Positions 19,960 through 28,330 of a DNA stretch of 64,000 nucleotides are shown piece after piece. Location of the stretch: assembly GCF_000463115.2 (NCBI RefSeq), contig NZ_AWFX01000049.1:381719-445718 (forward strand), read 5' to 3'. The position numbers and the translations under genes were made by a program. The notes beneath the pieces are model-generated. The model worked only from the letters and a program-made list of their open reading frames with translations, did not search any database and was not told the DNA's origin. Origin of the DNA: Franconibacter helveticus LMG 23732 (GTDB lineage Bacteria > Pseudomonadota > Gammaproteobacteria > Enterobacterales > Enterobacteriaceae). The stretch's first letter is position 1, and every line of letters starts with the position of its first letter.

Positions 19960-19979
19960 TTAATCAATCGATTGATTAA
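19960..19979. promoter_or_regulatory. CecR operator-like palindrome between cecR and rhlE
   Basis: TTAATCAATCGATTGATTAA is a perfect 20-bp palindrome. It begins 15 bases upstream of the cecR start and lies about 200 bases before rhlE on the other side. CecR is known in E. coli to control both transcription units, so this is the best candidate for its binding site. The remaining spacer to 20183 shows no gene. Confidence 0.82.
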
Positions 19980-20183
19980 GTTTATGCTTATCTTTTAACC
20001 GCGCCAGAGCGCCAGTAAATTATTTTGCAAAGCCGGGCGAATGTGAGAATTTATGCGGCGCCTCACAAAAACTGCTACACTCCGCCCCTTCACGACATTG
20101 TGGTTTGTGTCCCGCTCCGGCCAGACGGCCATTCGACTCCCTGAAACTACACCCTCTGCGGTCGGGACGAGTCAGGATTAAAT

Positions 20184-21623
20184 ATGTCTTTCGATTCACT
20201 TGGTTTAAGCCAGGAAATTCTTCGCGCGGTTGCCGAACAGGGCTACCACGAACCGACCCCTATCCAGCGCCAGGCGATCCCTGTCGTGCTGTCCGGCCGC
20301 GATCTGATGGCGAGCGCCCAGACCGGCACCGGTAAAACGGCGGGCTTTACGCTGCCGCTGCTGCAACGTCTTACCCAGAACGAACCGCACGCCAGGGGCC
20401 GTCGCCCGGTGCGCGCGCTGATCCTCACCCCAACCCGCGAGCTGGCGGCGCAGGTGGGCGAAAACGTTCGCGATTACAGTAAATACCTTGATATCCGCTC
20501 GCTGGTGGTGTTTGGCGGCGTCAGCATTAACCCGCAGATGATGAAGCTGCGCGGCGGCGTTGACGTGCTGGTGGCGACGCCGGGCCGTCTGCTCGACCTC
20601 GAACACCAGAACGCGGTAAACCTGAGCCATGTGGAAATTCTCGTGCTCGACGAAGCGGACCGCATGCTCGACATGGGCTTTATCCACGACATCCGCCGCG
20701 TGCTGGCGAAGCTGCCGGCGAAGCGCCAGAACCTGCTTTTCTCCGCCACCTTCTCCGACGACATTAAAGCGCTGGCGGAAAAGCTGCTGCATAACCCGGA
20801 AGAAGTGGAAGTGGCTCGCCGCAATACCGCTTCTGAACAGGTTTCGCAGCAGGTGCACTTCGTTGATAAGAAACGCAAGCGGGAGCTGCTCTCTTATCTT
20901 ATCGGCAAAGAGAACTGGGAGCAGGTGCTGGTCTTTACCCGCACCAAGCATGGCGCTAACCACCTCGCCGAACAGCTTAACAAAGACGGCATTCGTTCCG
21001 CTGCCATTCACGGCAATAAAAGCCAGGGCGCGCGCACCCGGGCGCTGGCGGACTTTAAGTCCGGCGACCTGCGCGTACTGGTGGCGACGGATATCGCCGC
21101 CCGCGGTCTGGATATTGAAGAGCTGCCGCACGTGGTGAACTACGAGCTGCCGAACGTGCCGGAAGATTACGTGCACCGCATCGGCCGTACCGGCCGCGCT
21201 GCCGCCACCGGCGAAGCGCTGTCGCTGGTTTGCGTCGACGAGCATAAACTGCTGCGCGATATCGAACGCCTGCTCAAGCGTGAAATTCCGCGCCTGGCCA
21301 TTCCGGGCTTTGAGCCGGACCCGAGCATTAAAGCGGAGCCTATCGTCAATGGTCGCCAGCAGCAGCGCGGCGGTCGTGGACAGGGCGGCGGCCGCGGTCA
21401 GCAGCAGCGCCGCGAAGGCGGAGAAAACGCGAAGCCCGCAGGCGAGCGCCCGCGCCGCCCGCAGGGTGACAATGCGAAGCCCGCAGGCGATCGTCCGCGT
21501 CGTCAGAGCGCAGAAGGAAAGCCCGCAGGCGATCGCCCGCGTCGCCTTGGCGATAACGGCGCGCGTACCGGCGGCGAAGGCGCCCGTCGTCGTCGCGCGC
21601 CGCGCAAACCGTCCGGCGAATAA
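20184..21623 (+). CDS. rhlE: ATP-dependent RNA helicase RhlE
   Basis: RhlE is a DEAD-box RNA helicase involved in ribosome maturation and RNA turnover. Visible motifs are the Q motif ([10 protein letters not shown]), [36 protein letters not shown] and HRIGRTGR across residues 1-375. The tail from about residue 385 is basic and low-complexity: Q/R/G-rich, then three copies of a unit like KPAGDRPRR. That makes the protein 479 residues, longer than E. coli RhlE (454). The tail probably binds RNA. The gene is divergent from cecR, with the palindrome between them. Confidence 0.96.
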   Translation: MSFDSLGLSQEILRAVAEQGYHEPTPIQRQAIPVVLSGRDLMASAQTGTGKTAGFTLPLLQRLTQNEPHARGRRPVRALILTPTRELAAQVGENVRDYSKYLDIRSLVVFGGVSINPQMMKLRGGVDVLVATPGRLLDLEHQNAVNLSHVEILVLDEADRMLDMGFIHDIRRVLAKLPAKRQNLLFSATFSDDIKALAEKLLHNPEEVEVARRNTASEQVSQQVHFVDKKRKRELLSYLIGKENWEQVLVFTRTKHGANHLAEQLNKDGIRSAAIHGNKSQGARTRALADFKSGDLRVLVATDIAARGLDIEELPHVVNYELPNVPEDYVHRIGRTGRAAATGEALSLVCVDEHKLLRDIERLLKREIPRLAIPGFEPDPSIKAEPIVNGRQQQRGGRGQGGGRGQQQRREGGENAKPAGERPRRPQGDNAKPAGDRPRRQSAEGKPAGDRPRRLGDNGARTGGEGARRRRAPRKPSGE

Positions 21624-21692
21624 TTGCCAGACGTTGCCAGTCCGCTGCGGGGTAGCTAACATACCCCGCAGTCTGTTTTGCGAGCCTCCCTC

Positions 21693-22427
21693 ATGATCGA
21701 TAAACACTCCACGGTTCCGGTGTACCTCCAGCTTGAAGCTTTCCTGACGGCGCAAATCCAGTCCGGCGCGCTGAAGCCTGGCGACGCGCTGCCTTCTGAA
21801 ATGGCGCTCTGCCAGCAGTTTGGCATTGCCCGCATGACGGCGCGCAAAGCGGTGGATTACCTGGTGCGCCAGGGCAAAGTGGAGCGTCGTCGGGGGCAGG
21901 GAACCTTTGTCGCCGAAGAGAAAGCGCCGCTGCGCATTGCGCTGCCGCTGGACCGCCATCTTACCTCCAGCGAAGCGATAACCGCCCTGAACGAACCTGT
22001 GGTTAACCGGCTTATCTGCCTTGAGCGCCAGGCCGCAAGCCGCGAGCTTGCCGGACAGCTTGGCATCCGCGCGGGCGACGAGGTGTGGTTTATGGAGCGT
22101 TTGCGACTGGTGGGCGAAGTGCCTTTCGTCTTTGAGCAATCCTGGATGGTGTGCGATCTCTTCCCTGATCTGAGCGCGGCGGATCTGAACGCATCGAAAT
22201 ACGCTTATATCAGCCGTAAAGGTTTCCACGTTGCCCGCAGTGAAAAGCAAATTCGCGCCGAACTGCCTGCCCAGCGGGTGCGCGATATGCTCGGCATAAA
22301 ACGCGAAGAGCCTGTGCTGCACGCCACCTCGCTTGCCTGGCTTAGCGCCGGACGCCCCTTCGAAGTCTCTGAAATCTATTACAACCAGCAGCATTACGTT
22401 TTCACTATCACCGCTGAACGTCCCTGA
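21693..22427 (+). CDS. GntR/HutC-family regulator of the alpha-glucoside locus
   Basis: This 244-residue protein has an N-terminal GntR winged helix (residues about 5-75: PVYLQLEAFLTAQIQSGALKPGD, then ALCQQFGIARMTARKAVDYL and RRRGQGTFV) and a C-terminal UTRA ligand domain of the HutC subfamily. Such regulators usually sense a phosphorylated sugar and are released from DNA by it. The ATG at 21693 is used; a TTG at 21678 lacks support. It lies 125 bases before the PTS gene, with a perfect operator-like inverted repeat between, so control of the PTS/GH4 pair is inferred. E. coli K-12 has no gene here. Confidence 0.85.
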   Translation: MIDKHSTVPVYLQLEAFLTAQIQSGALKPGDALPSEMALCQQFGIARMTARKAVDYLVRQGKVERRRGQGTFVAEEKAPLRIALPLDRHLTSSEAITALNEPVVNRLICLERQAASRELAGQLGIRAGDEVWFMERLRLVGEVPFVFEQSWMVCDLFPDLSAADLNASKYAYISRKGFHVARSEKQIRAELPAQRVRDMLGIKREEPVLHATSLAWLSAGRPFEVSEIYYNQQHYVFTITAERP

Positions 22428-22468
22428 CCTTTACCCCGCCGACTTGTGACCCGCTTCATGTTCTCAGC

Positions 22469-22496
22469 TTACTTGTATAGACAACTATACAAGTAA
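22469..22496. promoter_or_regulatory. Operator-like inverted repeat before the alpha-glucoside PTS gene
   Basis: TTACTTGTATAG (22469-22480) and CTATACAAGTAA (22485-22496) are perfect inverted 12-base arms around ACAA. A -10-like TATACT follows at 22503-22508, and TAGACA at 22478-22483, inside the repeat, could be its -35 with a long 19-base spacer. A repressor here would block transcription. The GntR-family gene just upstream is the obvious binding candidate. Confidence 0.8.
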
Positions 22497-22552
22497 GGGC
22501 GTTATACTCCCTGCATGCGTTGAGCCTCTTTCCACTATTCAGGGATAAGCAT

Positions 22553-24154
22553 ATGAGTCGTGCAGGCGAGTTTGTTCAGGATTTGGGTAAGGCATTGATG
22601 ATGCCCATTTCGGTTATCGCCGCAGCGGGGATCTTTTTAGGTCTGGCTGCGGCGCTGCAAAACCCGGCTATCGTGGGCGAAGGGATGATTCATGCCCAGG
22701 CGATGCAGCAGGTGATTGGGTTTATCCGTAAAGTCGCAGGGGCGTTGTTCGCCAACCTGCCGTTGCTGTTCGCCATTGCCGCCGCCGTCGGGCTGGCGCG
22801 TGATGAAAAGCCTACCGCCGCGCTTGCCGCCGTGATCGGCTTTATCACCTTGCATGTGGGGGTTAACTTCAGCCTTACCGCGCAGGGACTCACGCCAGAG
22901 ACCACCTCGGTAAGCGCGTTTATGGCCAAAGGCTATAGCCAGACGGAAGCGGTGATGTATGCCGCCGAGTTTGCCAATACGCTTGGCATTTTTTCTTATC
23001 AGATGAGCGTGCTGGGCGGGGTGGTCGCCGGGATCGTCACGGTATTGCTGCACAACCGCTTCTATACCATTCAGCTTCCTGCGGCTATCGCCTATTTCGG
23101 CGGTCGCCGTTTTGTTCCCATCATCACCGTTATCGTTTTGCCTGTCGTCGGGCTGGCGCTCTCTTTTATCTGGCCGCTGATCGCCGGAGCGATTATTCGG
23201 CTGGGCGAGTTTATCGGCCAGTCCGGCGCGGCGGGCACCTTTTTCTATGCGTTAACCGAACGCATTCTGATCCCAACCGGTCTGCACCACATTCTTAATG
23301 AAACCGTGCGTTTTACGCCGGTGGGCGGCATGGTGCATGTGGATAACGAAAGCATCATCGGCGCGCTGAGCATCTTTAACTTCGCGCTGGCCCACCCGGG
23401 AGAGCTTGCGGATAACGTTGTGCGCGAAGCCACGCGCTTTCTCGCGCAGGGCAAAATTCCGGTGATGATGTTTGGCCTGCCCGCCGCAGCGCTGGCGATT
23501 TGCCGCTGCGCGAAGCCGGAACACAAGCAGCGCGTTAAAGCGCTGATGATGGCGGGGGCGCTCGCCTCTTTTACCACTGGCATTACCGAGCCGCTGGAGT
23601 TCAGCTTTATCTTCGTCTCGCCGCTGTTGTTTATCTTCCATGCCGTGATGACGGGCCTGTCGTTCGCCCTTTCGCAACTGCTGGGCGTAATGATTGGCAA
23701 CGTACAGGGCGGCCTCATCGACTTTATCGTCTTCGGCGTGCTTGGCGGCGCCAAAACGGCCTGGTGGTTCAGCCTGATGCTCGGCGCCATCTGGTTCCCG
23801 GTTTATTACTTCACTTTCCGGTTCATCATTCTGCGCACCAACGCCCGTACGCCCGGACGGGAAGAAACGCGCGACGCGCCTGAGGCGGCGCTGGCGGGCG
23901 CGGGCAATGGCGAAACCGCGCTCATCATTGAGGGGCTGGGCGGGCGCGACAACATCAAAGCGGTGGACTGCTGCTTCACCCGGCTTCGCGTGAAAGTGGC
24001 GGATATGCAAAAAGTGCAGGAACCCGCCCTTAAGCAGAGCGGCGCCAGCGGCATTATCCGCGCCACGCAGAATGATATTCAGGTTATCTATGGGCCGCAG
24101 GTGGAAAGCATCGCCACAGCGGTAAAACAAAATCTACTCGTCCAACAGTCGTAA
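22553..24154 (+). CDS. aglA: PTS IICB permease, alpha-glucoside type
   Basis: This 533-residue PTS permease resembles the glucose/maltose branch (MalX, AglA). Residues 1 to about 420 are the membrane IIC domain with some ten hydrophobic segments, including RILIPTGLHHILNETVRFTPVG and the LASFTTGITEPLEFSFIF motif with the sugar-contacting glutamate. The C-terminal IIB domain (about 455-533) has the phosphorylated cysteine in AVDCCFTRLRVKV, by alignment the second one, Cys474. There is no IIA domain, so it likely borrows the glucose IIA (Crr). The ATG at 22553 starts MSRAGEFVQDLGKALMMP. The next gene, 12 bases on, is a GH4 enzyme, which points to phosphorylative uptake of maltose-like or sucrose-isomer glucosides. 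The symbol follows Klebsiella aglA. Confidence 0.85.
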   Translation: MSRAGEFVQDLGKALMMPISVIAAAGIFLGLAAALQNPAIVGEGMIHAQAMQQVIGFIRKVAGALFANLPLLFAIAAAVGLARDEKPTAALAAVIGFITLHVGVNFSLTAQGLTPETTSVSAFMAKGYSQTEAVMYAAEFANTLGIFSYQMSVLGGVVAGIVTVLLHNRFYTIQLPAAIAYFGGRRFVPIITVIVLPVVGLALSFIWPLIAGAIIRLGEFIGQSGAAGTFFYALTERILIPTGLHHILNETVRFTPVGGMVHVDNESIIGALSIFNFALAHPGELADNVVREATRFLAQGKIPVMMFGLPAAALAICRCAKPEHKQRVKALMMAGALASFTTGITEPLEFSFIFVSPLLFIFHAVMTGLSFALSQLLGVMIGNVQGGLIDFIVFGVLGGAKTAWWFSLMLGAIWFPVYYFTFRFIILRTNARTPGREETRDAPEAALAGAGNGETALIIEGLGGRDNIKAVDCCFTRLRVKVADMQKVQEPALKQSGASGIIRATQNDIQVIYGPQVESIATAVKQNLLVQQS

Positions 24155-24166
24155 GAGAGCCGTAAC

Positions 24167-25492
24167 ATGAAAAAAACCTTCAATATTGTTTTAGTCGGTG
24201 GCGGATCCACCTGGACGCCAGGATTGCTGAAAGCGCTGTGCAAGCTCAAATCGCGCCTGCCGCTCAATAAGCTGGTGATGTTCGACGTCAATGCCGAACG
24301 CCAGGCGGTAATCGGCGAGTATGCCAAGGTCCTGTTTCGTGAAGAGTACCCGGAAGTGAACTTCACTTACACGACGGATAAAGACGAGGCGCTGCGCGAC
24401 ATGGACTTCATCTTCTGCCAGATGCGTACCGGCGGCTATGCCATGCGCGAAAAAGATGAAAAGATCCCGCTGAGCCTTGGGGTGATTGGCCAGGAGACCT
24501 GCGGCCCGGGCGGTTTCGCCTACGGCATGCGCTCTATCGGCGATATGATCGCGCTGGTGAACGACGTGCGCGAGCGCTCGCCGGATGCCTGGATCCTGAA
24601 CTACACCAACCCGGCGGCTATCGTTGCCGACGCCCTGAAAAAAGTTTTTCCGCAAGATGAGCGCATCATCAACATTTGCGACCAGCCGGTAAACCTGCTG
24701 CGCTCCTACGGTCGTTTGCTGGGGCGCGACCCGGAAACCTTCGACCCGGTCTATTTCGGCCTTAACCACTTCGGCTGGTTTACCCATCTCTATGATGAAA
24801 CGGGGCAGGATCTGGTGCCGGAGCTGAAGGCGATTATTTCCAATAACGGCTTTAAGCCGGTGGATGCCGAGCAGCGCGACGCCTCCTGGCTGGAGACCTA
24901 CGCCACCGTGGCCGACATGCTTAATGATTTCCCCGATTATTTGCCGAACACCTATTTACAGTACTACCTCTACCCGGATTACAAACTCAGCAAGCTCGAC
25001 CCGAACTACACCCGCGCCAACGAAGTGATAAACGGCCGCGAGAAACGCGTATTCGATGAATGCCGCACGGCAGTGGCGGAAGGCACCACCAAAAATGTCC
25101 ATGTGGTGCATAACGACGCGCACGGCGACATGATTGTCGAACTGGCGGAATCCATCGCCTTTAACCTGAAGAAGAAGTTCATCGTGATGGTGGAAAACAA
25201 CGGGCTGGTGGCGAACCTGGATGACGACGTGATGGTGGAAGTGGCGGCTGAAATGGGCGCTAATGGCCCGCGTCCGTTCGGCGTTGGCAAAATACCGACC
25301 TTCTACAAAGGGATGATTGAGCAGCAGTTCGCCTATGAACGGTTAACGGTGGAGGCGTATCTGGAAGGTTCTTATACCAAAGCGCTGATGGCGCTGACGC
25401 TCAACCGCACGGTCGTGGATGCGAAAAAAGCGCGTAAGGTGCTGGATGCGCTGATTGAAGCGAATAAGCAATACTGGCCTGCGTTAAAGTAA
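24167..25492 (+). CDS. aglB: 6-phospho-alpha-glucosidase, GH4
   Basis: Family GH4 enzymes hydrolyse 6-phospho-glucosides by an unusual NAD- and Mn2+-dependent oxidation-elimination route. This 441-residue protein has the Rossmann loop VLVGGGSTWTPG (residues 8-19), MRTGGYAMREKDEKIPL, QETCGPGG, the metal-ligand cluster NICDQP (Cys171-Asp172) and GLNHFGW (His201). These positions parallel Bacillus GlvA and Klebsiella AglB, which act on maltose-6-phosphate and on 6-phosphates of sucrose isomers. The alpha- rather than beta-glucosidase assignment rests on overall resemblance and on the alpha-type PTS partner immediately upstream. Confidence 0.88.
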   Translation: MKKTFNIVLVGGGSTWTPGLLKALCKLKSRLPLNKLVMFDVNAERQAVIGEYAKVLFREEYPEVNFTYTTDKDEALRDMDFIFCQMRTGGYAMREKDEKIPLSLGVIGQETCGPGGFAYGMRSIGDMIALVNDVRERSPDAWILNYTNPAAIVADALKKVFPQDERIINICDQPVNLLRSYGRLLGRDPETFDPVYFGLNHFGWFTHLYDETGQDLVPELKAIISNNGFKPVDAEQRDASWLETYATVADMLNDFPDYLPNTYLQYYLYPDYKLSKLDPNYTRANEVINGREKRVFDECRTAVAEGTTKNVHVVHNDAHGDMIVELAESIAFNLKKKFIVMVENNGLVANLDDDVMVEVAAEMGANGPRPFGVGKIPTFYKGMIEQQFAYERLTVEAYLEGSYTKALMALTLNRTVVDAKKARKVLDALIEANKQYWPALK

Positions 25493-25530
25493 CCGGCTTA
25501 TTACCGGGGTCAGAAACAGGGATACGGTAT

Positions 25531-25560
25531 CAGGCTTTGCGGTTTAGCGCGCAAAGCCTG
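25531..25560 (+). terminator. Hairpin downstream of the GH4 gene
   Basis: CAGGCTTTGCG (25531-25541) and CGCAAAGCCTG (25550-25560) are perfect 11-base inverted arms with an 8-base loop, 38 bases after the GH4 stop. No T-run follows, so it could be a processing or stabilising hairpin rather than an intrinsic terminator. Confidence 0.5.
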
Positions 25561-25611
25561 ACGGCGCGGCGGGCAAAAAAGGGTTCAGCCGCGCCGAAAA
25601 AAGTGCCACAA

Positions 25612-25631
25612 TAGTGGCTGTTTATACAGTA
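25612..25631. promoter_or_regulatory. LexA box of dinG
   Basis: The 20-base site TAGTGGCTGTTTATACAGTA ends 14 bases before the dinG start codon. It differs by one base from the dinG LexA operator of E. coli as I recall it (TATTGG at the left end). The left half is imperfect, as in E. coli, and the right half CAGTA is consensus. SOS induction of dinG is established there. Confidence 0.82.
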
Positions 25632-25645
25632 TCTGGTTTCCCCTC

Positions 25646-27820
25646 ATGGCCCTCTCTGGCACGCAAAAAACGCAAATCGCCGCCTGGTATAAGGCGTTAC
25701 AGCAGCAGATCCCGGACTTTATTCCGCGCCCCCCTCAGCGGCAGATGATTGCCGAAGTGGCGAAAACGCTGGGCGGCGACGAAGGGCGGCATCTGGCTAT
25801 CGAGGCGCCGACCGGCGTCGGGAAAACCCTCTCTTACCTTATTCCTGGCATCGCTATCGCCCGCGACGAGCAAAAAACGCTGGTGGTGAGTACGGCGAAC
25901 GTGGCGTTGCAGGATCAGATCTACAGCAAAGATTTGCCGCTGCTGCGCAAAATCATCCCCGAGCTGAAATTCACCGCCGCCTTCGGGCGTGGGCGCTACG
26001 TCTGCCCGCGTAACCTTGCGGCGCTTTCAACCGACGCCGCCGCGCAGGGCGACCTGCTGGCGTTTCTTGACGATGAGCTGACGCCCAACAGCAAAGAGGA
26101 GCAGCAGCGCTGTGCGAAGCTTAAGACGGATCTCGACAGCTATAAATGGGATGGCCTGCGCGACCACACCGACCAGGCGATAGACGACGCGCTCTGGGCG
26201 CGCCTCAGCACAGATAAAGCGAGCTGCCTTAACCGCAACTGCCATTACTACCGCGAATGCCCGTTTTTTGTGGCCCGCCGCGAAATTCAGGAGGCGGAAG
26301 TGGTGGTCGCCAACCATGCGCTGGTGATGGCGGCGATGGAGAGCGAGTCAGTATTGCCGGAGCCGAAAAACCTGCTGCTGGTGCTGGATGAAGGCCACCA
26401 TCTGCCCGACGTCGCCCGCGATGCGCTGGAGATGAGCGCGGAGATCACCGCGCCCTGGACGCGGCTGCAACTCGATCTCTTCTGCAAACTGGTCGCCACC
26501 TGCATGGAGCAGTTCCGCCCGAAAACCGTGCCGCCGCTGGCGGTGCCGGAACGTCTGGCGGACCATTGCGAGCAGGTTTATGAGCTTATCGCTTCCCTTA
26601 ACCGCATCCTTGCGCTTTACCTGCCGCCGACGGATGAGAGCGAGTTCCGTTTTCCCATGGGCGAACTGCCGGAAGAGGTGATGACGATTTGCCAGCAGTT
26701 GGCGAAGCTGACGGAAACGCTGCGCGGCCTGGCGGAGCTGTTCTTAAACGATCTGAGCGAGAAAACTGGCAGCCACGACGTGGTGCGCCTGCACCGGGTG
26801 CTGTTGCAGATGAACCGGGCGCTGGGCCACTTCGAGGCGCAAAGCAAGCTGTGGCGGCTTTCCGCCATGGTGCAGGCTTCCGGCGCGCCGGTCACCAAAT
26901 GGGTAACGCGAGAAACCCGTGACGGGCAGCCGCATATTTTCTTCCACTGCGTCGGCATCCGCGTCAGCGATCAGCTGGAAAAGCTTATCTGGCGGCAGGT
27001 GCCGCATGTGGTGGTCACCTCCGCTACGCTGCGCTCGCTGAACAGCTTCAACCGTTTGCAGGAGATGAGCGGGCTGAAAGAGAAGGCAGGGGACAGGTTT
27101 ATCAGCCTTGATTCGCCCTTCAACCATATCGAACAGGGTAAAATTGTGATCCCGCGCCTGAAGCACGAGCCGCTGATGGAGCACGAAGCACAGCACCTTG
27201 CCGAAATGGCCGCCTTTTTCCGCGCCGAGCTGGCGAAGGGCGAGCATAAAGGCATGCTGGTGCTGTTTGCCAGCAACCGGGCGATGCAAACCTTTTTAAG
27301 CTTTGTGCCCGACCTGCGCCTGGCGCTGCTGGTACAGGGCGACCAGCCGCGCTACCGGCTGGTGGAGTTGCACCGCAAGCGGGTGGAGCAGGGCGAAACC
27401 AGCGTGCTGGTAGGGCTACAGTCTTTCGCTGAGGGGCTTGATTTAAAAGGCGAGCTGTTAAGCCAGGTGCATATCCATAAAATCGCTTTCCCGCCGGTGG
27501 ACAGCCCGGTGGTGGTGACGGAAGGAGAGTGGCTGAAAAGCCTCAACCGCTATCCTTTTGAAGTGCAGAGCCTGCCCGCCGCCTCGTTTAACCTCATCCA
27601 GCAGGTCGGCAGGCTTATCCGCAGCCACGCCTGCTGGGGCGAAGTGGTGATTTACGACCGTCGTCTGCTCTCGAAAAGCTATGGCAAGCGTCTGCTGGAC
27701 GCGTTGCCGGTATTTCCCATTGAGCAGCCCGACGCGCCGGAAGTCAAAAAAACGGCGGGGGCGAAAAAGCCTGCCGCCGCGCGCAAAGGCGCAGCGGCAA
27801 AGCGGCGAAAAGCTTACTGA
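25646..27820 (+). CDS. dinG: ATP-dependent DNA helicase DinG
   Basis: DinG is an SOS-induced, XPD-like 5'-3' helicase that unwinds forked DNA, D-loops and R-loops. Walker A is EAPTGVGKT (residues 53-61). The iron-sulfur cluster cysteines are all present at 120, 194, 199 and 205, exactly the E. coli positions. The motif II box reads DEGHH. The C-terminal helicase half includes GLQSFAEGLDLKGE and QVGRLIRS. At 724 residues it is slightly longer than E. coli because of a lysine/alanine-rich tail (AKKPAAARKGAAAKRRK). The stop codon overlaps the convergent last gene of the fimbrial operon by 7 bases. Confidence 0.97.
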   Translation: MALSGTQKTQIAAWYKALQQQIPDFIPRPPQRQMIAEVAKTLGGDEGRHLAIEAPTGVGKTLSYLIPGIAIARDEQKTLVVSTANVALQDQIYSKDLPLLRKIIPELKFTAAFGRGRYVCPRNLAALSTDAAAQGDLLAFLDDELTPNSKEEQQRCAKLKTDLDSYKWDGLRDHTDQAIDDALWARLSTDKASCLNRNCHYYRECPFFVARREIQEAEVVVANHALVMAAMESESVLPEPKNLLLVLDEGHHLPDVARDALEMSAEITAPWTRLQLDLFCKLVATCMEQFRPKTVPPLAVPERLADHCEQVYELIASLNRILALYLPPTDESEFRFPMGELPEEVMTICQQLAKLTETLRGLAELFLNDLSEKTGSHDVVRLHRVLLQMNRALGHFEAQSKLWRLSAMVQASGAPVTKWVTRETRDGQPHIFFHCVGIRVSDQLEKLIWRQVPHVVVTSATLRSLNSFNRLQEMSGLKEKAGDRFISLDSPFNHIEQGKIVIPRLKHEPLMEHEAQHLAEMAAFFRAELAKGEHKGMLVLFASNRAMQTFLSFVPDLRLALLVQGDQPRYRLVELHRKRVEQGETSVLVGLQSFAEGLDLKGELLSQVHIHKIAFPPVDSPVVVTEGEWLKSLNRYPFEVQSLPAASFNLIQQVGRLIRSHACWGEVVIYDRRLLSKSYGKRLLDALPVFPIEQPDAPEVKKTAGAKKPAAARKGAAAKRRKAY

Positions 27821-28320
27821 TACGTAAAGGTGACCAGCAAGGTGCTTAAAAAGGTTCCCGCCTTCATCGTCTGGCTGGTTCGCAGATAGCGGGCGCTCAG
27901 TTCATAGGTGGCGCTGTGCTCAAGAGGGTCGACCATTTCAATAAGCGGCGAGCTGTTCGGCATAATATAAATTGACGTTTTATCGTTCTTTACCTGTAAC
28001 CCCAGCCCCTCTCCCGTGCCGCTGTTGAGAAAAGTATTCAAGCCGTTGGGATCCGTCTCGCCGTTGAAAGTGGCGTTGACCATGGTAACGGATTCGGGGC
28101 AATTTTTAATATCCAGCGTAAAAGGCACCCAGGGGCCACGGTCGTTGATGTCGGGGTAATCGGCGGTAAGCGCTTCGCCCATCTCCACCGTCTTGTTCTG
28201 GCTTGCCGCGTCCACCACGCAGGTGCTGGCGGTGATCGAGCCGGTGAGCTGAACGGTAATATCCACGGCCAGCAGCGGGCAGGTAAAAACCAGCGTTAAC
28301 AACGCGATAAGAAATTTCAT
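27814..28320 (-). CDS. Minor fimbrial subunit (FimA-like)
   Basis: The 168-residue product is a small chaperone-usher pilin: signal peptide (residues 1-19, MKFLIALLTLVFTCPLLA), an early cysteine in ASTCVVDAAS and a second in DIKNCPESV forming the pilin disulfide, and the conserved terminal beta strand ending in LLVTFTYQ that locks into the chaperone. I start at 28320 because AAGGAG lies 6 bases upstream of that ATG but abuts the ATG at 28326. It is the last gene of the operon and overlaps the dinG stop codon. Whether it is a tip adaptor or terminator subunit cannot be read from sequence. Confidence 0.85.
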   Translation of the reverse strand: MKFLIALLTLVFTCPLLAVDITVQLTGSITASTCVVDAASQNKTVEMGEALTADYPDINDRGPWVPFTLDIKNCPESVTMVNATFNGETDPNGLNTFLNSGTGEGLGLQVKNDKTSIYIMPNSSPLIEMVDPLEHSATYELSARYLRTSQTMKAGTFLSTLLVTFTYQ

Positions 28321-28330
28321 CGTCATCTCC

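Noticed and set aside
20205-22394. A 729-codon open frame antisense to rhlE and the GntR gene
   Set aside because: It covers two well-supported genes on the other strand and its product is a low-complexity, Arg/His/Ala-rich sequence with no family motif; it is a by-product of high GC codon bias.
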